DNA of 64,000 bases, from NCBI RefSeq assembly GCF_009762775.1, contig NZ_CP046401.1, positions 1,798,001-1,862,000 of the forward strand, written 5' to 3'. The notes beneath the pieces are model-generated. The model searched no databases and was not told the origin of the DNA. It saw nothing but the letters and a program-made list of their open reading frames with translations. A program made the position numbers and the translations under genes. This DNA is from Maribellus comscasis. Its GTDB lineage: Bacteria; Bacteroidota; Bacteroidia; Bacteroidales; Prolixibacteraceae. Position 1 is the stretch's first letter. Each line of letters opens with the position of its first letter. Shown piece after piece: positions 17,208 through 25,566 of this stretch.

Positions 17208-18797
17208 TTATCTTTTTACCGGTTCTTTACTCAACTCTCCATCCACTCTTCGCCATATTCCCAGCGGATTTGTATCTTTTAGCTCATCGGGCAAATATTC
17301 GTCAGGAGCATCCTGAAATGAAACAGGACGAACAAAACGTTTGACAGCATCAACTCCTACTGAAGTAAAACGCCCGTCGGTTGAGGCTGGATACGGGCCT
17401 CCGTGTTGCATGGCATATCCCACCTCTACTCCGGTAGGAACTCCGTTAAATATCAACCTCCCAACTACTTCCTGAATGGTTGTAATAGAAGATTTATAAT
17501 TCTGCACGTCTTCAGAAGTGCAAAAAACAGAAGCCGTTAACTGACCGGAAAATGAATCGACCACCTTTAACAGCTCATCTTCGCCATCGCATTCTATTAA
17601 CAAAGAAAACGGGCCAAAAATTTCATCGGCCAATGCCGGGTTAGCAACAAAATCTCTTCCTTTCACTGTTGCCACAACCGGTTGTCCCTTCATTTCCGCC
17701 ACTTCGCTCTCCGACTCAGCAAGTTTATCCACAACCCTGTTATCAAAAAACTCCTTTGTTTTCTGTTCAAAACTGGCACTTATATTTTTGTGCAACATCG
17801 TTTCCGGCAGCAACTTCTGAATGTTGACAACAAGTTCTCTTTTGAAGGACTCTGTTTCTGCGCCTTTTAATGCTATCAGCACACCGGGATTTGTACAAAA
17901 CTGCCCTGCACCAAGATTTATGGATGATGCGATAGTTGCTGAAAGTTCTTTTACATTTTCCTCTATTTTTCCAGGTAGAAGTAAAACCGGGTTTACACTT
18001 CCCATTTCCGCAAAAACAGGAATGGGGTCTTCGCGTTTTTGTGCAAGGTTGTACAAGCTTTTTCCTCCTGTAAACGAACCTGTAAAAGCTACCGATTTTA
18101 CTTTTGAATGTAAAATCAAACCCTGTCCTACAGAAAAATCAGATGCATTCAGTGAAGAAAAAACTCCGTCAGGCATATTGCTTTTGTGCGCAGCCCGAAC
18201 AATTGCGCCCGCAACCATTTCGTTGGTTCCCGCATGATAAGGATGAGCCTTTACAATCACCGGATTTCCCGCTGCCAGAGCAGAAGCCGTGTCGCCACCA
18301 GCCGTAGAAAAAGCAAGAGGAAAATTACTGGCTGTAAAAACCACAACCGGGCCAACTGGTCGTAACATCTTCCGGATATCGGCACGTGGAAGCGGCTTTC
18401 TATCGGGTAGCGCAGGATCAATTGTTGCTTCCACCCAGTAACCGTCTTCCAAAACGTTGGCAAACATACGCAACTGGTTTACAGTACGACCACGTTCACC
18501 AGTGATTCTTCCTTCCGGCAAACCTGTTTCTGCGCAGGCACGCCGGATTAAGTTATCTCCCAGAAGTTCGATTTCTTCCGCTATCAAACGTAAAAAATCA
18601 GCACGCTCCTTTCCGCTTTTATTCTTGTACTCTGCATATGCCGATGCTGATTTATTCACCGCTTCTTCCAATTCCCCGGTTGTTGCCTGAACAAAAAGCT
18701 CGGGCATCTCTTCAAGCGTAAGCGGACTAAAGGTTTGAAATGTTGTTGAACCCTGCGACGATAAATTAAAACCTATTATATTTTTTCCGTGTATCAT
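17208..18797 (-). CDS. Aldehyde dehydrogenase, probable 2-oxoglutarate semialdehyde dehydrogenase
   Basis: The 529-residue NAD(P)-dependent aldehyde dehydrogenase has the catalytic Glu in VFAEMGSVNPVLLLPG (about residue 267) and the catalytic Cys in LGAGQFCTNPG (about 301). The cofactor region is FTASNFPLAFSTAGGDTASA. It matches the long ketoglutarate-semialdehyde dehydrogenases of sugar-acid and hydroxyproline pathways. It should convert 2,5-dioxopentanoate to 2-oxoglutarate, the last step, feeding the TCA cycle. It lies 10 bp after the deaminase gene and 2 bp before the epimerase gene. Confidence 0.9.
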   Translation of the reverse strand: MIHGKNIIGFNLSSQGSTTFQTFSPLTLEEMPELFVQATTGELEEAVNKSASAYAEYKNKSGKERADFLRLIAEEIELLGDNLIRRACAETGLPEGRITGERGRTVNQLRMFANVLEDGYWVEATIDPALPDRKPLPRADIRKMLRPVGPVVVFTASNFPLAFSTAGGDTASALAAGNPVIVKAHPYHAGTNEMVAGAIVRAAHKSNMPDGVFSSLNASDFSVGQGLILHSKVKSVAFTGSFTGGKSLYNLAQKREDPIPVFAEMGSVNPVLLLPGKIEENVKELSATIASSINLGAGQFCTNPGVLIALKGAETESFKRELVVNIQKLLPETMLHKNISASFEQKTKEFFDNRVVDKLAESESEVAEMKGQPVVATVKGRDFVANPALADEIFGPFSLLIECDGEDELLKVVDSFSGQLTASVFCTSEDVQNYKSSITTIQEVVGRLIFNGVPTGVEVGYAMQHGGPYPASTDGRFTSVGVDAVKRFVRPVSFQDAPDEYLPDELKDTNPLGIWRRVDGELSKEPVKR

Positions 18798-18807
18798 ATG
18801 CGATATT

Positions 18808-19722
18808 TTAGAGGTTCAGGTAATCCGGTAATTCAGGACGAGTTTTCAAAGCTGCATTTAAAATTGACAAAACACGCTCACGCTCCTCTCCTTCCAATGG
18901 CAAACGTGGTGCACGGACATTTTCATTTCCCAATCCGGTAAGACGCTCCGCCAATTTGATATTTTGAACCAATTTTGTTGAAACATCGAGTTCCAAAACC
19001 GGCAAAAACCAGCTATAAATTTTGAGTGCTTCGTCAATTTTTCCTGCTTTGATTAGGCGGTAAATGGCCACAGTTTCTTTTGGAAAGGCACAAACCAAAC
19101 CCGCAACCCAGCCATCGGCACCCATTAATAAACTTTCCATACCCAAAGTATCAACTCCGGTTAAAACCGCAAAACGATCGCCAAAAGCATTTTTCATACG
19201 CGTTACATTCGAAATATCGCGCGTTGACTCTTTTACTGCCTGAATGGTTGGCAAATCTTCCAACTGCCTGAAAATTTCAGGAGATAACCATATTTTATAA
19301 TCTACCGGATTATTGTACAAAATAATGGGCAATTCAGTTGCTGTTGCCACTTCACGCAAAAAAGTTACTGTTTCCCGTTCATCGGAAGTGTAGCGCATTG
19401 GCGGAAGCAACATTAATCCATCTGCTCCAAAATCTCGTGCTTTTAACGCTGCATCAACAGCAAATTTTGTCGACTGTTCGGCGATATTCATCAATACCGA
19501 AATCCTGTTTTTTGATGCACTTTTCGTATGTTTTAACAAGGCATCTTTTTCCTCCTGCAATAAAGTGCTGGCTTCTCCCAGCGATCCCCCGAGGATAATG
19601 CCATCTACTCCGGCTTCAATTTGAGCTTCAAGATTTACATCAAATGCTTCAAAATCCAACTCATCAGCCGATGTAAACTTTGTTGTAATTGCGGGAAATA
19701 TTCCCTTCCATTCAAAATTCAT
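18808..19722 (-). CDS. DapA-family 1-pyrroline-4-hydroxy-2-carboxylate deaminase
   Basis: The 304-residue TIM-barrel protein belongs to the dihydrodipicolinate synthase/N-acetylneuraminate lyase family. The Schiff-base lysine is Lys164 (QAVKESTRD), the helper tyrosine is Tyr136 (IILYNNPVDY), and the carboxylate-binding loop is GGSLGEAST (45-53). In this operon the expected reaction is deamination and dehydration of 1-pyrroline-4-hydroxy-2-carboxylate to 2-oxoglutarate semialdehyde. Lysine biosynthesis or sialic-acid lyase would be the alternative by family, but neighbours argue against both. First gene of the minus-strand operon, facing the AraC-type regulator across 182 bp. Confidence 0.88.
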   Translation of the reverse strand: MNFEWKGIFPAITTKFTSADELDFEAFDVNLEAQIEAGVDGIILGGSLGEASTLLQEEKDALLKHTKSASKNRISVLMNIAEQSTKFAVDAALKARDFGADGLMLLPPMRYTSDERETVTFLREVATATELPIILYNNPVDYKIWLSPEIFRQLEDLPTIQAVKESTRDISNVTRMKNAFGDRFAVLTGVDTLGMESLLMGADGWVAGLVCAFPKETVAIYRLIKAGKIDEALKIYSWFLPVLELDVSTKLVQNIKLAERLTGLGNENVRAPRLPLEGEERERVLSILNAALKTRPELPDYLNL

Positions 19723-19904
19723 GTTGTCTTATTTTATCTATTAAATATTTAATCACCTTTTATTCTTCAAAAATAGTTTAAAGCTGTAACACGAACTGTT
19801 TTGATATTATCATGAACCAATACTATCTTATCTATGTTTTATCAAACAAACCATTATTAGGGAATATTATATATTATTTAAGATTACTTTTTTAAAAAAC
19901 CGAT

Positions 19905-20786
19905 ATGAAAATTCTACCTTTCAAAATTGCGAAACCCATCGATCAATCCATTTGGATTCAAAATGACACGCTCCCCCACCTCTATGATATTTTACACCAG
20001 CACAACGAGTTCCAGATTACACTTATAAAAAAAAGTACCGGTAATGTGATTGCCGGCAACCAGTTTGTCGCATTTCAACCCGGTGATATTTTTGTTTTTG
20101 GTTCGGGCTTACCACATGCCCTTCGAAACGATCCGGAATATTACCACGAAGAAAACGGCCTAAAGGCACAGGCTTTATCCATATATTTTGAAAGTGAAGT
20201 TTTTGGCGAGGCATTCTGGAACCTCCCTGAAACTAAAATGATAAAAGAATACATGCAAAAAGCCAGGCGCGGACTTTTTTACCCCGGCGCTTTTCATCCA
20301 AAAGAAGCGGAAATTATTGAAAAGGTTTCAAAAGAAAACCAAATAAACAGGTTACTTCTCGCATTGCAACTGGTAACCCGTCTTTCCAAATCTAATCATG
20401 GGCAGATTCTTGCAACCGAAGGGATGTATAACAACCTGAATGAAACCGATGAAAAACGTCTTGATGCTGTTTTCCGGTTTACCTTAAATGAATTTTACAG
20501 GCCAATTAGCCTGGAGGAGGTTGCCGGAGTTTCAAATATGACAGTAAATTCGTTTTGCCGCTACTTCAAAACACGAACACGAAAAACTTACATCGATTTT
20601 TTAACAGAGTACCGAATCGGGCAGGCCTGTAAATTGCTGCAGCAGGAAGAATTTAATATTTCAGATATTTGCTACCGTGTCGGTTTTGGAAACCTGTCGA
20701 ATTTTAACCGGAAGTTTAAAGAGATAAACGGATGCACACCAAAACAATTCAGAAAAAGACAAATGCTTCAAAACCTTACAAATTAA
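19905..20786 (+). CDS. AraC-family transcriptional regulator
   Basis: The 293-residue protein has an N-terminal cupin-like sensor domain (about 1-150, with HQHNEFQITLIKK and FQPGDIFVFGSGLPHAL). A C-terminal double helix-turn-helix (about 188-288) includes EEVAGVSNMTVNSFCRYFK and ISDICYRVGFGNLSNFNRKF. It is divergent from the hydroxyproline operon, so it most likely activates those genes in response to hydroxyproline or a pathway intermediate. The 19723-19904 spacer would contain both promoters and the operator. It could also act on the GH20 gene 64 bp downstream. Confidence 0.88.
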   Translation: MKILPFKIAKPIDQSIWIQNDTLPHLYDILHQHNEFQITLIKKSTGNVIAGNQFVAFQPGDIFVFGSGLPHALRNDPEYYHEENGLKAQALSIYFESEVFGEAFWNLPETKMIKEYMQKARRGLFYPGAFHPKEAEIIEKVSKENQINRLLLALQLVTRLSKSNHGQILATEGMYNNLNETDEKRLDAVFRFTLNEFYRPISLEEVAGVSNMTVNSFCRYFKTRTRKTYIDFLTEYRIGQACKLLQQEEFNISDICYRVGFGNLSNFNRKFKEINGCTPKQFRKRQMLQNLTN

Positions 20787-20850
20787 TTGTGATTCTTAAA
20801 ATCAAATCCATAATTTTATCGCTCAAACAAACATAAAACAATCGTCGTTT

Positions 20851-22395
20851 ATGAAAAACAAATTTGGGTTTGCAGGAATTTTAGCACTCGTAATTTTTCA
20901 AATCGGATGTACACAACAACCTTCCACCGATCTTTCCGAAACCGCTTTTATTCCAAAACCGGTTAGTATTGATGTTACCGGAAATTCTTTTGAATTAAAA
21001 GAATCATCTGTTATTTATTATGAAGAAAGTGTAGAAGGACTTCAAACGGTAGCTGAATACCTTGCCCTGGAAATCAAACGGACTTCCGGCGTAAATTTAA
21101 AGGTGGAGTCGACAAATGCAACACCTAAAAAAGGAGTATATTTTACTGTTGTAAACGAAGATTCAAAATTAGATACCGAGGGCTACGAGCTAAATATTGG
21201 CAAAAAACTGATTGCAATAAAAGCCAAAACAGTTGCGGGATGTTTTTATGGTGTGCAGACCTTGTTACAAATTATTCCGGAGAAACTGCATGCTGAAGAT
21301 CCGATAGAATTTGCAACGGGTATCATTCGCGATTTCCCTGAGTTCGGATACCGTGGAGCGATGCTGGATGTTTCACGTCATTTTTTTAATGTTGAAGAGG
21401 TTAAACAATTTATTGATTTTCTGGCCATGTATAAAATGAATATACTGCATTTGCATTTGTCAGACGACCAGGGATGGAGAATTGAAATAAAGTCGTGGCC
21501 AAAATTAACAGAAATAGGCGGAAGTACGGAAGTTGGTGGCGGAACCGGTGGCTTTTACACCCAGGAACAATATACGGAACTGGTAAAATATGCACAGGAG
21601 AGGCAAATTACAATCATCCCCGAAATTGACATGCCGGGGCACACCAATGCTGCACTGGCTTCTTATGCCGAATTAAATTGCGATGGAAAAGCCCGTGAAT
21701 TATACACCGGAACAGAAGTTGGGTTCAGTACATTTTGTACTGACAAAGAAATAACCTACCAGTTTATTGATGATGTAATTCGGGAGTTGGCCGCTTTAAC
21801 ACCGGGACCGTACATTCATATTGGCGGCGATGAGTCGCATGTTACAGCCCACGATGATTATGTTTATTTTGTAAACCGGGTTCAGCCAATTGTATTAAAA
21901 TACGGCAAAAAAGTAATTGGTTGGGACGAAATTGCCAATGCTGAACTGGTTGACGATGCCACGGTTCAGTTTTGGGCCGACGTGGAAAACACAACAACGG
22001 GAGTTGAAAAAGGTGCCAGGGTAATCATGTCGCCGGCAGCACGGGCCTACCTCGATATGCAGTACGATTCCACAACTCACCTCGGGTTACACTGGGCGGG
22101 TTATATTGAAGTTGATCATGGATATACATGGAACCCGGCAACACTGGTACCCGGAGTTACCAAAGAAAACATCATCGGAGTTGAAGCCCCTCTTTGGTCG
22201 GAAACAGTCACAAATATGGATGAAGTAGAATTTCTGGTTTTTCCGCGCTTACCCGGTTATGCGGAAATTGGCTGGACAGCTCCTGAAAAAAGAGACTGGA
22301 ACGAATACAAAATGCGTCTGGCAAAACATGGAAAACGATTTGAAGACTTAGGAATCAATTTTTATAAGTCGAAGCGGGTTCCGTGGGAAGAATAA
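20851..22395 (+). CDS. GH20 beta-N-acetylhexosaminidase, lipoprotein
   Basis: The 514-residue protein has a lipobox ending in Cys20 (FQIGC). A GH20 N-terminal domain (about 30-150) precedes the catalytic TIM barrel. The barrel shows the family pattern HLHLSDDQGWRIEIKSWPKL, DMPGHTNAALASY, and the catalytic Asp327-Glu328 pair in HIGGDES. These enzymes release terminal GlcNAc or GalNAc by substrate-assisted catalysis. Among the sulfatase loci it probably trims desulfated GlcNAc from keratan sulfate, mucin, chitin or N-glycan ends. It ends in its own terminator. Confidence 0.95.
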   Translation: MKNKFGFAGILALVIFQIGCTQQPSTDLSETAFIPKPVSIDVTGNSFELKESSVIYYEESVEGLQTVAEYLALEIKRTSGVNLKVESTNATPKKGVYFTVVNEDSKLDTEGYELNIGKKLIAIKAKTVAGCFYGVQTLLQIIPEKLHAEDPIEFATGIIRDFPEFGYRGAMLDVSRHFFNVEEVKQFIDFLAMYKMNILHLHLSDDQGWRIEIKSWPKLTEIGGSTEVGGGTGGFYTQEQYTELVKYAQERQITIIPEIDMPGHTNAALASYAELNCDGKARELYTGTEVGFSTFCTDKEITYQFIDDVIRELAALTPGPYIHIGGDESHVTAHDDYVYFVNRVQPIVLKYGKKVIGWDEIANAELVDDATVQFWADVENTTTGVEKGARVIMSPAARAYLDMQYDSTTHLGLHWAGYIEVDHGYTWNPATLVPGVTKENIIGVEAPLWSETVTNMDEVEFLVFPRLPGYAEIGWTAPEKRDWNEYKMRLAKHGKRFEDLGINFYKSKRVPWEE

Positions 22396-22429
22396 GAAAT
22401 TTTTAGCAAACAGAATAAAATCAGCAAGG

Positions 22430-22460
22430 CGGGATGCAGAAAATGCATCCCGTTTTTTTT
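22430..22460 (+). terminator. Rho-independent terminator of the GH20 gene
   Basis: CGGGATGCA (22430-22438) and TGCATCCCG (22444-22452) form a 9-bp stem with a 5-base loop, followed by eight T. The convergent gene's stop codon overlaps the last T residues. Confidence 0.88.
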
Positions 22461-23520
22461 AGTTAAATTCAACACGGGCAATTCGTCCCTCTGCACCGGC
22501 AACAAAACCAGCTAATTTTCCCAGCACGGCACGAAATGTATAATAATTGGTTTCAACAAGAAAACTCCAGTTCTTTCCCCCGTCAGCTGAAAGATCACAG
22601 CCTGTTTTGCCAATAGCAAAGAAGAAACTTTCGTTTTCACCAGCAACAAACTGCGCGCAAGAGCGGTATTCATCAGGCATTTTTTTTGCGGAAATCCAGT
22701 TCTTTCCCCCGTCGGTTGTGTAAGCAGCAATCTGTTTATTTTGCTCAGGTTTGTCATATGTGCCGCCAATAACAACTCCTTCCCTCTCATTCTTAAAACT
22801 AATCGAAAAAATTCCGGACGACGGTTTTCCCTGAATCATTGGTGTTGTTACAAGTTCCCAGTTTTCACCAAAATCTTCCGAATAAAAAACGCGGGCTGCT
22901 GCTCCTCCCGTTGCAATCCATGCCTTCCCTGAGGATAAAAATTCAATACAGGTATTTGATGCGGCAAAATGAGCTTCTCCATCCACCACAGCCGGAAGGT
23001 TCTCTATCTTTCTCCAGTTTTTCCCTCCATCTGTCGTTTTTATCAGCAAAGGCTTTCCGTCAATCTGGTCGCTTACCGCCAGCCCTGTATCACTGTCGGA
23101 AAATTTCACGCTGTCGAAAAAAGCGCCATGCGCAGCATTTTTATACACCACCTTCCAGCTTTTTCCACCGTCTTCGGTTAAAAAACCAAAATCGGGTCCG
23201 GCAACTCCAAAAACCAGGGCCTTGTTTTTATCCCACGCATGAATACTTCTGAAGTCATTCGCTGTTTGCCCGGTAACCTTCACATCAATCCAATTCTTGC
23301 CTCCGTCAGTTGACCGCAAAACAGTTCCGCCAGAACCACTCGCCCAAATCACGTTTTCATCCACAACAAACAACCCCCGAATACTCGCATCGGAATTTGT
23401 CTGCAATTCCACAAATTCAAATTTGATATTTGTCAATGTTTCATCTTTTTTCTGCTCAACAGCAGATGTGAAAATATTTAGTGTCCAGACTAAAATAATT
23501 CCTGGAAGTAAATGATTCAT
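22459..23520 (-). CDS. Exported YCF48/Asp-box beta-propeller protein
   Basis: The 353-residue protein has an N-terminal hydrophobic segment (about 4-20) that looks like a signal peptide. Six blades are marked by Asp-box motifs of the type S/T-x-D-G-G-K-x-W: STDGGKNW, TEDGGKSW, TTDGGKNW (twice), SADGGKNW and the weaker SEDFGENW. This is the fold of the photosystem-assembly YCF48 family and of sialidase-like propellers. No sialidase catalytic Arg triad is evident, so an enzymatic role is not supported; a scaffold or binding role is more likely. It is convergent with GH20 and divergent from the second sigma gene. Confidence 0.75.
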   Translation of the reverse strand: MNHLLPGIILVWTLNIFTSAVEQKKDETLTNIKFEFVELQTNSDASIRGLFVVDENVIWASGSGGTVLRSTDGGKNWIDVKVTGQTANDFRSIHAWDKNKALVFGVAGPDFGFLTEDGGKSWKVVYKNAAHGAFFDSVKFSDSDTGLAVSDQIDGKPLLIKTTDGGKNWRKIENLPAVVDGEAHFAASNTCIEFLSSGKAWIATGGAAARVFYSEDFGENWELVTTPMIQGKPSSGIFSISFKNEREGVVIGGTYDKPEQNKQIAAYTTDGGKNWISAKKMPDEYRSCAQFVAGENESFFFAIGKTGCDLSADGGKNWSFLVETNYYTFRAVLGKLAGFVAGAEGRIARVEFN

Positions 23521-23598
23521 ATTTTTACTGTTTTATCAAGGGTACAAATCTAACTTTTATTCATGTTATTGTTGATCTATTAACTTTCTTCCCAAAAA

Positions 23599-23624
23599 TT
23601 TGGGTTCTTTTTTTCTTACTTTTG
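23599..23624 (+). promoter_or_regulatory. Candidate promoter of the second sigma-factor gene
   Basis: TACTTTTG at 23617-23624 fits the TAnnTTTG element, 19 bp before the start codon. TTTG at 23599-23602 lies 14 bp upstream, closer than the usual 19-21 bp, so only the downstream element is convincing. Confidence 0.45.
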
Positions 23625-23643
23625 TCTGCAACTACAACCAGCT

Positions 23644-24246
23644 ATGCGTAAAGTAACGGAAATTAATAAAGTTATAAATGAACTTCGTAAAGGTAAAATT
23701 CCCGCCTACGAGAAATTATTTAAACTCTATTACCCCAGATTATTTAAATATGCGCATCATTTTCTGGAAGATTCTTTTGTTACAGAAGATCTCATTCAGG
23801 AAGTTTTTATTGAAGTATGGGACAAAAGAAAATTGTTTGTGAGCGAGAAGCAATTTACCTCCTATCTTTTCAAAATAGTCCGAAATAAATGTCTGAATAT
23901 ATTAAAACGAAAAGTAATAGAAGAAAAATACTTAAGCTATCAGGCTCAGTTAAAATCAGAGGAGTTATATCACATAAGTTTTCGCATTGAGGACGATTTT
24001 GATTCCATGGAGAAGAATCTGTCTCAAATTATTGAAGATGTTATCACTCAAATGCCTGACCGTTGCCGTGAAGCCTTTCGCTTAAAATGGATTGAGGGCA
24101 AAAAAATACGGGAGATTTCAAAAATCATGAATATTTCTACTACGATGGTCGACAAACATCTGGCCAAGGGGCTTGAAATTGCACGGGAAAAACTTATACC
24201 GCCGTTGTTGCTGTTATATATTTGCACAAAAGGTGAAAATACTTAA
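23644..24246 (+). CDS. ECF RNA polymerase sigma factor, FecI-like (second locus)
   Basis: The 200-residue factor has sigma region 2 at about residues 22-92 (DLIQEVFIEVWDKRKLF, SYLFKIVRNKCLN) and region 4 at about 132-188 (QMPDRCREAFRLKWIEGKKI, ISTTMVDKHLAKGLEIAREK). It begins the second FecI-FecR-SusC-SusD set and should drive that locus when the receptor detects substrate. The anti-sigma gene follows after 122 bp. It is clearly a distant relative of the first sigma factor and not a recent copy. Confidence 0.92.
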   Translation: MRKVTEINKVINELRKGKIPAYEKLFKLYYPRLFKYAHHFLEDSFVTEDLIQEVFIEVWDKRKLFVSEKQFTSYLFKIVRNKCLNILKRKVIEEKYLSYQAQLKSEELYHISFRIEDDFDSMEKNLSQIIEDVITQMPDRCREAFRLKWIEGKKIREISKIMNISTTMVDKHLAKGLEIAREKLIPPLLLLYICTKGENT

Positions 24247-24368
24247 AGCGACAAAAGGTAAAAATGAAGTCTACACAGCACTCTGCTTTCCCTTCTCAAA
24301 AAATATAACTTTTCAGGTTGGTAAAATTAAAACTGGATTGTCTATTCTATACAACCACGCATAAAAGT

Positions 24369-25346
24369 ATGAGTACAGAAGATATAAAAGAGTTAATTCA
24401 AAAATTTTTGGAGGGAAAACTTTCGGAAGAAAAAGAGGAATTCCTGCTTTCCTGGATAAAAAAGAGCGAAACAAACAAAAATCTTTTTCTTTCGGAGCAG
24501 GAGAATTTACAAAATAATTTACTCTCTTCAACTGATCGCCGACTGGAAATGAGATGGCGCTCGTTATTGAAAAAAACTCAAAATACAGAAAAACATCAAA
24601 AAGGAAAAATAAGATTACGAAGAACTGCTTCTGTAGCTGCAGCATTTATTTTGGGGGTTTTGTTCACTTTTTGGGCAAGTGAAACCCGGAACGTAACATC
24701 AGCATTGGTTACTCAAAACATCTCAACTCCCCTGGGAGCAAAGACAAATTTTGAATTACCCGATGGTTCTGTAGTTTGGCTCAACTCCGGTTCTAAGCTT
24801 TCCTACCCTTCAGAATTTGGAGATATTCGTTCAGTAAAACTCACAGGTGAAGCATTCTTTGATGTCAAAAAAGACAAAAAACATTTTGTCATTTCAACAG
24901 AATATGGCAACGTAGAAGTTCAGGGTACATCGTTTAATGTAAAAGCTTTCAAAAATGAAGTTTTTGAGACGACGCTTGTTTCGGGAATTGTAAGCATTAC
25001 CGAAAAAAATACAAAAAAACGGGTTACTCTGCATCCCGGACAGCAAGCCGATATTTTGGAATCAAAAATTAGTGTAAAAAATGTCGATACTGAACTTTAC
25101 ACTTCGTGGAAAGAGGGAAAACTTATCTTCAGGGAAGAATATTTACCCTCGGCAGTTAAACGACTTGAAAGATGGTATAATGTTACGATTGAACTGGACG
25201 ACGATCCGCGGTTATCAAAAATCTGGTATTCGGGAACACTTGAAATGGAGTCTTTCAGCGAAGTATTGGAATTACTAAAGGTTACGGCTCCGATATCGTA
25301 TCATTACAATGAAAAAACCCGTACAATACGGATATTTTATGACTAG
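24369..25346 (+). CDS. FecR-family anti-sigma factor (second locus)
   Basis: The protein has a cytoplasmic helical N-terminus, one membrane helix at about residues 86-103 (SVAAAFILGVLFTFWA) and a periplasmic FecR domain (about 115-230; LTGEAFFDVKKDKKHFVI, VQGTSFNVKAF). A C-terminal STN-like domain follows. I chose the ATG at 24369; the frame is open to a TTG at 24318, but the extra 17 residues do not resemble a FecR start. It should sequester the sigma factor encoded just upstream until the SusC-type receptor signals. Confidence 0.9.
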   Translation: MSTEDIKELIQKFLEGKLSEEKEEFLLSWIKKSETNKNLFLSEQENLQNNLLSSTDRRLEMRWRSLLKKTQNTEKHQKGKIRLRRTASVAAAFILGVLFTFWASETRNVTSALVTQNISTPLGAKTNFELPDGSVVWLNSGSKLSYPSEFGDIRSVKLTGEAFFDVKKDKKHFVISTEYGNVEVQGTSFNVKAFKNEVFETTLVSGIVSITEKNTKKRVTLHPGQQADILESKISVKNVDTELYTSWKEGKLIFREEYLPSAVKRLERWYNVTIELDDDPRLSKIWYSGTLEMESFSEVLELLKVTAPISYHYNEKTRTIRIFYD

Positions 25347-25566
25347 ATAATTTTTCAACCTTAAACGAAATGCCTATGTAAAAACTCTTTAAACCTGAAT
25401 CCTTATGATTTCAAGAGAATAAAATCATTTTTACTCTTAAAAATTGAAGATTCGCCTTTAACCTATTTATAAAAAAAGAGGCAAAACCACTGTCCGCCAA
25501 GTCATGTGATATTCACCTCTTAAGAATTTTGATTTAACACAAGTAATTAAACCAAAAAGCAAAATT

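Noticed and set aside
18808..19722. dapA (lysine biosynthesis) or sialic-acid lyase
   Set aside because: The neighbours are the other three hydroxyproline pathway enzymes, and no lysine or sialic-acid genes are near.
22459..23520. Sialidase
   Set aside because: Asp-box repeats are present, but the catalytic Arg triad and Tyr/Glu pair of sialidases are not apparent.
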